This document shows, one piece after another, positions 51,401-58,456 of a stretch of 64,000 bases of DNA; positions within the stretch are counted from its first letter, which is position 1; each line of letters opens with the position of its first letter. The position numbers and the translations under genes are program-made. This stretch comes from a virus. The stretch is taken from IMG/VR virus record IMGVR_UViG_3300028844_002207, positions 1-64,000 of that record. One strand, 5' to 3'. A model generated the notes under the pieces. That model was not told the origin of the DNA, did not search any database, and was given only the letters and a program-made list of their open reading frames with translations.

Positions 51401-54186
51401 ACTGGGCTATACAAAATTCTCTTAGAAGTGAATTATATGACAATGAAGGTACACCTTATCAGTATAGACCTGTATATGATTTAGAAAAAGCAAGTGCAGA
51501 GGATATAGAATATAATAAAGATTTAGCTGCCAAGAAAAAAGCATATGGAGACTTCTATATGGCTGAGGAAAAAAGAGATGATGGATCACTGCGTCCTTCA
51601 GGGCAATATCATAAATATACACAAAAGTTTATAGATATAAGAAACCAATATGAAGTATGGAGACCAGGTGCTGAAAGTAATACTAGAGGAAGCTGGGAAA
51701 AGAAAAAGAATGTTTCAGATGGAGAGTATGCTGCTTATGTTGCAAGATACTATGAGCCAATAGAATATACTAGAGCAGTAAGAGTAAAAGGTGTAGCAAC
51801 AGGACAGATTATAGAAGACCGTCAAGATATGATGGTTCCAAAAGTAGAGTTTAGAGAAATACTTCTTACTACACTTGACGGACGTAATATGGCAAATCCA
51901 AAGTATGATGCTATAATGTCTGGTACTGATGCCAAGTCTGTTGCTCAAAGAGAGTTCTATAACTTATACGTAGATATGTATGAGAAAGACTTATTAAAGA
52001 AAATTCCAATTGGTCAAGCATCAAACATGCTTGGTAGAGTACCATTAGTACAGAATAAATTAATGTCTGAAGTAAAAGACAATGGAACATTGTTTACTAA
52101 GTTGTACGCTAGTATGTCAGAGAGTAGAGCATGGAATATGTTTCAACAAACTTCTACTCAAAAAAATGTTATACTAGATAATGAAGGTTATATCATTGAT
52201 CAGATGCCTATCTACTATACAGGTAGACCTAAGCTTGATTCTGATATGGCTGATTTGCAAAAAGAGATTGATCTCTTGCAATCAAAGTATAAAAAGAATG
52301 AAATCCAAGATCAGAGATACAAGAAGGAAATAGCTGTATTAAATGGTAAAATGGTAAGGTTAAGAGCTACACCAAGTAGAGGTCAAGTTAGTACAGATAT
52401 GGCATCTAGTTTACTTAAGTTTAGTGCTATGGCCCAAAACTATGAAACAATGGGTGCTGTAGATGACACGTTAAAGGCTTTTGTAAAAGTTATAGAGCAA
52501 AGAACGTATACTCCAGCTCCAGGCATGAGATTAAATTTAACAGCAAAAATAAAAGATAAGGTTGTTGAAAATCTAGGGACTAAAGCAAATACAAGTACAC
52601 AAGAAAAAAATGTAGTACGTAGAGCTAAGAAGTTTATGTCTATGATTCATTATGATAATGAAAACATTACAAAGGGTACTGTAGATAAAATTGCAGATGG
52701 TCTTATTCAACTATCATCTTTATCATATGTAGCATTTAATCCATTTGGTAACTTTAATAACTACTTAATTGGTAGAATAAATAATAATATTGAGTCCATT
52801 GGTGGAAGATTTTACAGCCAAAAATCATTTAAAAGAGCAACTTGGGAATTTAATAAAAGAGCTATCCCAGGATTAGTTCAAAGAACGGCACATGGTGGTG
52901 CAGAAGATTTACTTGACGTAGTAACATTAGGGATTATACCAGGTTTAGCTAAAGCAGACTATAATAAAAAAATGCCTAATAGTAAGTATGAGGGATTTGT
53001 TGACATGTTTAGAATGATGGATAGTATGTCTGACATACGTGAACAAAGTAGAGCTACTGATGATGGTAAGAGTTGGTTTGATAGAGCAACTGAATGGGGT
53101 TATATAATGCAAGATGCTGCGGAATATAATTCACAAACTAAAGTGGGTATGGCCATACTTATGGATACTATGCTTAAGAATAGCAAAACAGGAGAACAAT
53201 TATCATTTTATGATGCATTTGAATATGATGCAACAACACATGGTAATAAAATTAAAGAAGGTTTTGATACAGTAATTAGAAGGAATGGTCAAGAATCAAC
53301 TTATACTGATGAGGTTAGATATGAAATCAGAAATGAGATAAGAGAAGTCAATAAACAAATTCATGGTAACTACGCTAAGGAAGATAGAATTGTATTGCAA
53401 TCTCATACATTAGGTGCTTTAGCTATTCAATTTAAAAAGTGGTTAGCTCCAGCAATTAGAGCAAGATACCAGAGAGAATACTTTGATCAAAATTTAGGAT
53501 GGATGGAAGGTAGATATAGATCTGCTTTATCATTCTTAAATTTTGCAAGAAAAGAATTAGCCCAAGGTAATATGAACTTTAGAACAATGGGTAAAGAATA
53601 TCTTGATCAACAAGTTCAAGAATACACAACCCAAAAGTTTGGTGAGCAAGGTGCTAGAGACTATGGTCAAGGTGGTAACATAGATCAAAGGGCTAAGAAT
53701 AGGTTGTTTGGCTTCTATAGAAGTATGGGTGATTTAGGTATTATGTTTAGTGTCATGTTTATTTCTTTACTGTTTGATGATATACTATCCGGAGATGATG
53801 ATGATAGTGATACTGAAAAGAGATTTAAGAATTTAACAAGGTATCAAGCAGATAGAGTTTATAAAGAGCTTGTATTATTTATGCCTTCTTTTGCAGGATT
53901 TGAGCAAGTTGAACAAATGTTTAACTCTCCAATTGCTGCATCAAGATCAGTTAGTGAAATGTCTGAGTTTTTTGAGATGTTGTTTATTGGAGGTTTCAAA
54001 CATTCAATGGCAAAAGTAACTGGAAATGAAGAAGCTTTTTATGCCAACTCTAATTATGTATATCAAAGAGGTAACAGAAAAGGAGAATTAAAATTATATA
54101 AAAACTTTAAAGATGTGTTTCCAATAGTATATTCTATTCAAAAATGGGATTCTTATCTTAAGAATGCTGATTTCTATATTAAATAA
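48403..54186 (+). CDS. Giant virion protein with degenerate zincin and PD-(D/E)XK nuclease domain (1927 aa)
   Basis: Residues about 195-345 resemble the zincin region of the preceding giant, but the site reads E226-E227-M-L-H230, so the first zinc-ligand His is lost; the following amphipathic segment (KEVIEWFKGVI) is kept. At about 440-640 lies a RecB/Cas4-like nuclease: G-N-E-V-D near the start, G538-T-A-D541, D555-L-K557, and the Q612-V-N-V-Y616 (QxxxY) motif, which together fit PD-(D/E)XK exonucleases. The C-terminal 450 residues, ending SIQKWDSYLKNADFYIK, are of a type I recall at the end of crAss-like giant proteins, with hydrophobic stretches (LSSLSYVAF, GIMFSVMFISLLF). It probably enters the cell with the polymerase and acts on nucleic acid; the target is unknown. 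Confidence 0.75.
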   Translation: MAKCYNRNDPGYQALKDEYGSDIKTSKVINDWQRVNDSDVFPSVAQAQTMVRDQNIAFSLKTQAFGKSVLDNLRRERIGSNLAGQFLINNSNPNTQSYDEAFLESNLKRFYRYLDINNIPRESFSVTRTPKSYRIEANNDIFSARDILEKSRSWDTNRSRAVVMHLKRMFPQVQVKMLSVAQAKVMYESLPKTKTNNVAFNEVNSFYMDGVAYLIKGRVTDEIAIEEMLHPFIDAIKMDNEELFNSLLDEAVKNFPELTAQIEDAYNSSTRNFSDTERDLEIVTQALSRHFKKEYETTPTKGFLAKVKEVIEWFKGVIENLNKYITGRELPVSAIKPGTTLSDVAKLLNTEGIQFKLEKRVDGKLRYSLSPAKEIQIKDALERANDTQKPIIMQLFNVAQSENSGIVDSLSASVKDAAEGDSIVTLNKEDHTYINSNDSEKVYTSVTTAIKGKLSKDKQIAHQINLDIGNEVDTLLDGVIANLSFEDSYAALETNNISKEAAKDTYDTLGSIMDSLKMKGAIVLSQVVLFDEASKMAGTADVFIIDQHGRVNIMDLKTTKNELSKEVPLNDKKGKRLGNQYKERFYALENDSVLKQQGLSTELSTEQQHNLQVNVYRRMAENMGYEVSYDEWAASTIHFKVGIEGTGVDQVFDGSINFDRWVPHPISQNLNLVDALVPEAITSYQKSKLEQEQEGSYNKIWNGKDQVDETTEADKNAAENYDEYNAAAGLLDTYQKALIEKRDMIPMLKSNIYMESTKENEIDQISKTIAYINLAMAGGVKGQSTALSEVLLDALSQVKDFRNYIDDPKNINSPEYVSYVLNFDKYMKTFEGLFILNDLKGLNKSQKNLILSLQQQFNLLSGAGTDTGGIVGTALKDYVKEMVRLKSSNDFGGKDSLFTEKDLELLMEKAADISDTEYQTKDLATSPDILLATMDKIRKAQNQKLLDLVAQRETVIRAAGQKLAKLSPELKLDKLYDFMLEFDADGTFNGRYVTKVGEQYWAIQNSLRSELYDNEGTPYQYRPVYDLEKASAEDIEYNKDLAAKKKAYGDFYMAEEKRDDGSLRPSGQYHKYTQKFIDIRNQYEVWRPGAESNTRGSWEKKKNVSDGEYAAYVARYYEPIEYTRAVRVKGVATGQIIEDRQDMMVPKVEFREILLTTLDGRNMANPKYDAIMSGTDAKSVAQREFYNLYVDMYEKDLLKKIPIGQASNMLGRVPLVQNKLMSEVKDNGTLFTKLYASMSESRAWNMFQQTSTQKNVILDNEGYIIDQMPIYYTGRPKLDSDMADLQKEIDLLQSKYKKNEIQDQRYKKEIAVLNGKMVRLRATPSRGQVSTDMASSLLKFSAMAQNYETMGAVDDTLKAFVKVIEQRTYTPAPGMRLNLTAKIKDKVVENLGTKANTSTQEKNVVRRAKKFMSMIHYDNENITKGTVDKIADGLIQLSSLSYVAFNPFGNFNNYLIGRINNNIESIGGRFYSQKSFKRATWEFNKRAIPGLVQRTAHGGAEDLLDVVTLGIIPGLAKADYNKKMPNSKYEGFVDMFRMMDSMSDIREQSRATDDGKSWFDRATEWGYIMQDAAEYNSQTKVGMAILMDTMLKNSKTGEQLSFYDAFEYDATTHGNKIKEGFDTVIRRNGQESTYTDEVRYEIRNEIREVNKQIHGNYAKEDRIVLQSHTLGALAIQFKKWLAPAIRARYQREYFDQNLGWMEGRYRSALSFLNFARKELAQGNMNFRTMGKEYLDQQVQEYTTQKFGEQGARDYGQGGNIDQRAKNRLFGFYRSMGDLGIMFSVMFISLLFDDILSGDDDDSDTEKRFKNLTRYQADRVYKELVLFMPSFAGFEQVEQMFNSPIAASRSVSEMSEFFEMLFIGGFKHSMAKVTGNEEAFYANSNYVYQRGNRKGELKLYKNFKDVFPIVYSIQKWDSYLKNADFYIK

Positions 54187-54197
54187 AATATTGAGTT

Positions 54198-54217
54198 TCC
54201 CTGATAATACCTAGGGA
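54198..54217 (+). terminator. Possible weak terminator after the giant-protein operon
   Basis: TCCCT (54198-54202) and AGGGA (54213-54217) could pair around a ten-base loop, followed by TTTGTTT. The stem is short, so this is weak. Confidence 0.3.
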
Positions 54218-54222
54218 TTTGT

Positions 54223-54254
54223 TTGATATGTACACCAAAAAAGTGTATATTATT
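54223..54254 (+). promoter_or_regulatory. Candidate phage promoter TTGATA-N16-GTATATTATT
   Basis: TTGATA at 54223-54228, exactly 16 bases, then GTATATTATTATATA from 54245, the same layout as at 7319 and 58139. It lies about 30 bases before the ATG of the lipoprotein gene and would drive the lysis genes. Confidence 0.55.
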
Positions 54255-54285
54255 ATATAGGATATAAAGACATTTGAGAATAACT

Positions 54286-54687
54286 ATGAAAAATATATTG
54301 ACAGTATTAGCAGTAATAATCCTAACGTTCTCATCTTGTGGTACATATAATATATCTACAAGCTATAAGATTAAAAGTATTTTAACTATAACAGAAAAAG
54401 GTGACACTCTTGCGGTGCCTGTTAGAGACTTTAAGTTTAGAATTCTTGATAATAGAATAAGAGAATTTATAAACCGTGATCATTATAGATATCAATACAG
54501 AGGAAACTGGCAGAACTGGAATTGGAATTATCACAGTGTTCCAAATGTTAATGTTAGACAAACATACAGTCCACCTGTAATGCATACAAGACTAGTAACA
54601 ACACCAATAATTAAACCAGTAAAGCCAATTAATGTTGTTACTCCTATAAGAGTACAAAAGAAAATTAAATTTAACAATGACAACTAA
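54286..54687 (+). CDS. Putative lipoprotein, candidate outer spanin (133 aa)
   Basis: I choose the ATG at 54286; a TTG twelve bases upstream is less likely because the ATG gives a textbook lipoprotein signal: MKN, a hydrophobic core ILTVLAVIILTF, then SSC-G with the lipidated Cys at about residue 18. The mature part is polar, aromatic-rich (YRGNWQNWNWNYH) and ends in a Pro-rich basic stretch (IIKPVKPINVVTPIRVQKK). A short lipoprotein with a Pro-rich segment next to a holin fits an outer-membrane spanin that helps disrupt the outer membrane at lysis. The match is by features, not by recognised family. It overlaps the holin gene by 11 bases. Confidence 0.6.
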   Translation: MKNILTVLAVIILTFSSCGTYNISTSYKIKSILTITEKGDTLAVPVRDFKFRILDNRIREFINRDHYRYQYRGNWQNWNWNYHSVPNVNVRQTYSPPVMHTRLVTTPIIKPVKPINVVTPIRVQKKIKFNNDN

Positions 54688-55090
54688 ACTACTTATAGTG
54701 AGCATAACAGCATTCTGCACGTACTTATGTACGTACTTTTTTGATTTATCAATGGAAAACATGGAACAGTACCTGGCGGTTTGTTCAGTATTATGGTTAG
54801 ATGGCATTTTTGGAGTTTGGGCTGGCTGTAAAAGAGAAGGGTTTAAAACATATAAGGCATTAAGAATTACTAGAAACACTTTTGTTTGGATAGCTATCCT
54901 CACAGTTATACTTATGGTAGAAAAAGGTTTTTCAGGTACAAGCTGGTTATCTGAGGTAGTTGTAGTACCCTTTATGATACTACAACTTATAAGCGCTTTA
55001 AAGAATGCTTCTATGGCAGGCTTAATTAAAACAGAAGAACTTAATAAAGTTCTAGATAGAATTGACAACCATAAAGGATTAAGAAAATAA
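54677..55090 (+). CDS. Holin, phage lysis holin 4 / TcdE-like (137 aa)
   Basis: There are four hydrophobic segments (LLIVSITAFCTYLCTYFF; YLAVCSVLWLDGIFGVWAG; TFVWIAILTVILMV; VVVVPFMILQLISAL) separated by short charged loops, and a charged helical tail (IKTEELNKVLDRIDNH). The phrase LWLDGIFGVWAG-x-KREGFKTYKALR, with Asp and Gly in the membrane segment followed by a basic loop, is typical of this holin family as I recall it. Holins open the inner membrane at the end of infection. It overlaps the lipoprotein gene by 11 bases, forming a lysis pair. It converges with the minus-strand operon: the two stops are nine bases apart. Confidence 0.75.
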   Translation: MTTKLLIVSITAFCTYLCTYFFDLSMENMEQYLAVCSVLWLDGIFGVWAGCKREGFKTYKALRITRNTFVWIAILTVILMVEKGFSGTSWLSEVVVVPFMILQLISALKNASMAGLIKTEELNKVLDRIDNHKGLRK

Positions 55091-55099
55091 ACTTTAGTC

Positions 55100-55363
55100 T
55101 TATCCTGCCATTGTTCTAATAAGATGAACTGTCCAAGCAATTAATCCATTAACGTTTAAAGCAACAAGATTCCATTGTTTACGTGATGATGTTTGTATAA
55201 CTACACATATAAAACCCAGTATAAATAATCCCGGATGTAGTGTCCATTGACCAGCTATCAAAAAGCCTGCACCCATATAACCTATACGGGATGCAACCTT
55301 TTGATATGATGTAAGCTTATTTGTATAAGCTAATAATTTAAGTATTCTTTTTTTAACCTTCAC
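55100..55363 (-). CDS. Small membrane protein, last gene of nrd operon (87 aa)
   Basis: A basic N-terminus (MKVKKRILKLLAYTNKL) is followed by hydrophobic segments YMGAGFLIAGQW, HPGLFILGFICVVIQ and WNLVALNVNGLIAWTVHLI, giving two or three membrane helices. Its start overlaps the end of nrdA by 11 bases, so it is co-translated with the reductase genes. No family is recognised. The context hints at a metabolic accessory such as transport, but a holin-like or other lysis role cannot be excluded because it also borders the lysis pair on the opposite strand. Confidence 0.6.
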   Translation of the reverse strand: MKVKKRILKLLAYTNKLTSYQKVASRIGYMGAGFLIAGQWTLHPGLFILGFICVVIQTSSRKQWNLVALNVNGLIAWTVHLIRTMAG

Positions 55364-56978
55364 AACTTGAGCATTCTAAAATGTTACGTGCAAAATCTTG
55401 AGCACTGCTTTTACTAAACTGGTAGTACAAAGTTTTTACACCTTCTTCCCAGGCATACATGTATAATTTATTTATATCTTTAGCTGAGACAGATGGATCT
55501 ATCATTAAGTTTAATGACTGTGATTGATCAATATACTTTTGTCTTTGTGCTGCTTGCAAAACAATCTCTTTTGGAGATATCTCTACAAATGATTTAAATA
55601 CTTCTTTGGTAGGAAAATCTAAGTGTTGCACGCTACCATCTTTCTTTAAGATAGACTTCCAAGTCTTGTCTGTATTTAGACCATACTTCTCAAGCTCCTC
55701 TTCTAAAAACGGGTTCTTGTAAATAGTTTTAGACTTAGCAAGATCCTTAATAAAGTAGTTAGACTTAATAGGCTCTATACCCATAGACACAGCACCATGT
55801 ATAAATGAACTAGACTTAGTAGGAGCAATGGCCATAAGAGTAGTGTTAGCATATCCTTCTCTAAGAGATGTATATCCATACTCATTATGTAATTCTCTAG
55901 AAGCAATCTCACTTCTATCTTTGAGAGTTCTAAATATTTCACTGTTCAAACCTTTAGCTTGTAGTGAGTCAAACTCAAGAAGCTTAGACTGAAACAATGA
56001 GTGGTAACCCAACACACCAAGACCAATAGCTCTGTGCTTCTCAGCAAAGTTAAATGCTCTCTTCATGCCTGGCATGGTTTCAGACTTAATAATGAATTCA
56101 TCCATTACTGCATTTAAGAAATATACATATGTTTCAATTGCGTCAGTCTCTTTTATAAGGTCCCAGTGTAATAAGTTGATAGAACCAAGGCAACATACAA
56201 AAGAGTTATAACTATCAGTGGGAAGCTGGATCTCTGAACATAGATTAGACGCTGTGATTTCCATCCCAAGCTCTTTGTAAGGTGAGTTGTTATTAGAGTT
56301 ATCTTTAAACATAATATACGGAAATCCAAATTCACTTCTGTTTTGAATAATCTTAGCCCATACCTTACGCTTGCTTTTATCTCCTTCTTTCATTTCAGTC
56401 ATCCATTGATCAGTAACTGTAACACCATACTGCAAATTTTGTATAGGGTTACCCTCTGTGCCAATATCCAAGAACTCTAAGATGTCCGCATGCTCAACTG
56501 GTAGGTATACTGCACAAGCACCACGTCTAGCCTCAGACTGCTTGCATACATCTACTACAGTATCATAAATCTTAGCATAGTGCACTGGGCCATCAGCAAA
56601 GCCGCCTGTAGATATTTCAGTTCCTCTTGCTCTAATGTTGCCAATAAAAGCACTTGTGCCTCCCCCATATTTACTCATCATTCCAATTTCACGGCCAGCA
56701 TTTAATATGCTATCTAAGTTATCATCAACGTTAGATCCATAACAACTTATAGGTAAACCTTTTTGTTTACCAAAATTAATCCATACAGGAGTAGACAAAG
56801 AGTAAAAACCTCTTGCCATGTAGTCCTCAAACTTTTCTGCAAAGCCTTTTATATTCAAATACTTTTCTGCTTTTATAGCAATGTCTTTGATTCTTTGTTC
56901 AGGGCTTTCAGATATATACCCTCTTGATAAAAATGTGCGGCTGTCTTCATTCAGCCAGTAGTATTTATTATATTCCAT
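55353..56978 (-). CDS. nrdA: Class I ribonucleotide reductase, large (alpha) subunit, short form
   Basis: This enzyme reduces ribonucleotides to deoxyribonucleotides. Catalytic residues of class I alpha subunits are visible: the redox pair C79 (SCYG) and C262 (VCCLGS), N245-x-C247-x-E249 (NLCSEI) with the thiyl-radical Cys, Y518-Y519 (LYYQF) for radical transfer, and the C-terminal shuttle pair C536-S-S-C539. At 541 residues it is shorter than typical NrdA or NrdE. It has no N-terminal ATP-cone, starting straight with the core. The phrase TMPGMKRA also fits the family. It lies 12 bases downstream of nrdB on the same strand and overlaps the small membrane-protein gene. No intron or homing endonuclease interrupts it. 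Confidence 0.95.
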   Translation of the reverse strand: MEYNKYYWLNEDSRTFLSRGYISESPEQRIKDIAIKAEKYLNIKGFAEKFEDYMARGFYSLSTPVWINFGKQKGLPISCYGSNVDDNLDSILNAGREIGMMSKYGGGTSAFIGNIRARGTEISTGGFADGPVHYAKIYDTVVDVCKQSEARRGACAVYLPVEHADILEFLDIGTEGNPIQNLQYGVTVTDQWMTEMKEGDKSKRKVWAKIIQNRSEFGFPYIMFKDNSNNNSPYKELGMEITASNLCSEIQLPTDSYNSFVCCLGSINLLHWDLIKETDAIETYVYFLNAVMDEFIIKSETMPGMKRAFNFAEKHRAIGLGVLGYHSLFQSKLLEFDSLQAKGLNSEIFRTLKDRSEIASRELHNEYGYTSLREGYANTTLMAIAPTKSSSFIHGAVSMGIEPIKSNYFIKDLAKSKTIYKNPFLEEELEKYGLNTDKTWKSILKKDGSVQHLDFPTKEVFKSFVEISPKEIVLQAAQRQKYIDQSQSLNLMIDPSVSAKDINKLYMYAWEEGVKTLYYQFSKSSAQDFARNILECSSCEG

Positions 56979-56990
56979 TGGTTTTTGTTT

Positions 56991-57971
56991 TTAAAATAAA
57001 TCATCAACTGTGATGCTTTTGCTTTTTTTATTGTAGTCAACACTCTTCTTGTAAAAGAAGTCTCCTTCTTTAGTGCCTGTTATCTCTATATCAAACCATT
57101 CTACTGATTTTAAAAGTTCTTGGTTGACTTCAAAGATTGGTTTCATACCTATCTTTTCTAGAGAGTTGTTAAATCTGTTTTTTATAAAGTGATAGATGGT
57201 TTGTTTTGGTAAGAACTCAAGCTCTCCTTGTTCAAAAATCCAATCTAGTATACCACACTCTGCTCTATATGCTTTTCTACATGCAGAATAAATGAGTTCT
57301 TCAAACTCTTCATCAAACCACTCCGGGTTTTCTTTCTTAATTATATTAATAAGTTCAGCACCAAAGTTGCCGTGTATCTCTTCTTCTTTACTAGTAGCTT
57401 CAACAACATTAGATATACCTTTAAGTACATTCTTTTCTTTGTTAAAGCTCATCATAATTAAAAACTGACTAAATAGACTTACGTGTTCTATAAATAAAGA
57501 AAATAGTAATACAGACTTAGTATACATTTTATTGTCTCTAGAACGTGTACCATCTAAGTACTTCTTTAGGTACTTAAGTCTACCTTCTATTGCAGGCACT
57601 TCAACTACTGATTGAAATTCTTTTTCTAATCCTAGTATTCTAAGCAGCCTGGCGTAGGCATCTTTATGTCTTACTTCTGACTCAGCAAAAGTAAAGCCTA
57701 CATCACCTACTTCTGTAATAGGCATGCGCTTATAAAGATCTCCCCAAAAAGTTTTTACATTAACTTCTATCTGAGCAATAGCAAGCATTGTCTTTTTAAT
57801 AACATCTTTTTCTTCATTTGATATAGTGACTTTAAAGTCTTGTATGTCTTCTGTAAAATTAAATTCTGTATCAATCCAGTAGGAATGTCTAATGGCATCC
57901 TTGTATGCTAATAGTTGTGGATACTCATACGGTAGTATATTTACTCTGGGTTTAAAGATGTTTTTGTTCAT
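56991..57971 (-). CDS. nrdB: Class I ribonucleotide reductase, small (beta) radical subunit
   Basis: This ferritin-like subunit generates the radical for NrdA. All di-metal ligands can be placed: D42 (TEDIQDF), E99 and H102 (SEVRHKDAY), E162 (FIEHVSLF), and E197 with H200 (EEEIH). A Tyr, Y106, sits at the position of the radical tyrosine (E+7), so it is a Tyr-radical type rather than a Phe variant. The length (326 residues) is normal for a beta subunit without an ATP-cone; some Bacteroidetes enzymes carry the cone on this subunit, but this one does not. It is the first gene of the minus-strand operon, preceded by a leader with a terminator-like hairpin. Confidence 0.95.
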   Translation of the reverse strand: MNKNIFKPRVNILPYEYPQLLAYKDAIRHSYWIDTEFNFTEDIQDFKVTISNEEKDVIKKTMLAIAQIEVNVKTFWGDLYKRMPITEVGDVGFTFAESEVRHKDAYARLLRILGLEKEFQSVVEVPAIEGRLKYLKKYLDGTRSRDNKMYTKSVLLFSLFIEHVSLFSQFLIMMSFNKEKNVLKGISNVVEATSKEEEIHGNFGAELINIIKKENPEWFDEEFEELIYSACRKAYRAECGILDWIFEQGELEFLPKQTIYHFIKNRFNNSLEKIGMKPIFEVNQELLKSVEWFDIEITGTKEGDFFYKKSVDYNKKSKSITVDDLF

Positions 57972-57990
57972 AAGGTTATTTATTAAGGAT

Positions 57991-58026
57991 TAAAAAGCCT
58001 CATTTCCTACAGGAGAAAATGAAGCT
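57991..58026 (-). terminator. Terminator-like hairpin in the nrdB leader (possible attenuator)
   Basis: Read on the minus strand, AGCTTCATTT (from 58026) pairs with AAATGAGGCT (to 57996) with one mismatch, with further pairing of TCCT and AGGA inside, and is followed at once by TTTTTA. It lies between nrdB and its upstream neighbour on the other strand, so the only minus-strand transcript it can stop is the nrd leader itself. It could be a transcription attenuator; activity is unproven. Confidence 0.45.
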
Positions 58027-58051
58027 ACTAGATATATTTAATTTACTAAAT

Positions 58052-58142
58052 ACAACTGAGATATAAAAGAGAACCAATGTTTATTATTTATATATATCAG
58101 TAAGCAATGCGAAGATAATATTTATATGTCTCAATCAGTTGT
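58052..58142. repeat. Gapped inverted repeat between divergent nrdB and 58196 units
   Basis: ACAACTGA-GA-TATAAA at 58052-58067 is mirrored by TTTATATGTCTCAATCAGTTGT at 58121-58142. Read outward on either strand, each arm gives TTTATAT, CTCA and then CAGTTGT. On the right arm the TTG is the -33 box of the promoter at 58139. The arms may be operators for the divergent promoters. Confidence 0.5.
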
Positions 58143-58170
58143 TTAAGTCTGACAAAATTTGTATATTATT
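58139..58170 (+). promoter_or_regulatory. Candidate phage promoter TTGTTT-N16-GTATATTATT
   Basis: TTGTTT at 58139-58144, exactly 16 bases, then GTATATTATTAATATAG from 58161. The upstream box is identical to the element at 7319, and both end with AAAATTT or AAATTTT before GTATATT. It lies in the 224-base gap between divergent genes and would drive the operon beginning at 58196. Confidence 0.6.
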
Positions 58171-58195
58171 AATATAGTACTTTAAAAACATAAAT

Positions 58196-58456
58196 ATGTT
58201 TAAGAAAATTATACACGTTATTTGGACTTATAGTTTACAAGACTATTGGATAGCTATATGGTCAAGAACAACAATAGATGAAAAAGCAAAATCTACATTA
58301 GTAGAAATTGTAAAACGCTATAAACTTACAGCAGATGAATTAGCTGATGTAGGTAGAGCAATAAAAGAGGTTGGTAATCAACTAGGGCATGTTCCTAAAG
58401 CTGTTGTAGGTAAAACTAGAAAAAGGGCTCCTAAAAAAAGACCAGTAAAAAAATGA
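58196..58456 (+). CDS. Small basic hypothetical protein (86 aa)
   Basis: The N-terminus is aromatic and hydrophobic (FKKIIHVIWTYSLQDYWIAIWS), the middle is an amphipathic helix (KSTLVEIVKRYKLTADELADVGRAIKEV), and the last 17 residues are Lys/Arg/Pro-rich (KTRKRAPKKRPVKK), probably a nucleic-acid-binding or disordered tail. It is the first gene after the promoter at 58139, and its TGA overlaps the next ATG (ATGA). No family is recognised. Confidence 0.65.
   Translation: MFKKIIHVIWTYSLQDYWIAIWSRTTIDEKAKSTLVEIVKRYKLTADELADVGRAIKEVGNQLGHVPKAVVGKTRKRAPKKRPVKK

Noticed and set aside
54274-54687. TTG start at 54274 for the lipoprotein gene
   Set aside because: The ATG at 54286 in the same frame gives a standard lipoprotein signal peptide, and the four extra residues add nothing recognisable.
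58019-58066. 15-codon ORF with an AGGAG Shine-Dalgarno-like site upstream on the plus strand
   Set aside because: It lies inside the inverted repeat of the nrdB leader, upstream of the plus-strand promoter at 58139; genes in this genome otherwise lack Shine-Dalgarno sites, so the match is probably by chance.
57972-58195. tRNA or other structured RNA gene in the 224-base divergent gap
   Set aside because: No cloverleaf or CCA-type end is visible; the structure seen is the nrdB leader hairpin and the gapped inverted repeat. Other gaps are under 130 bases and also lack tRNA features.
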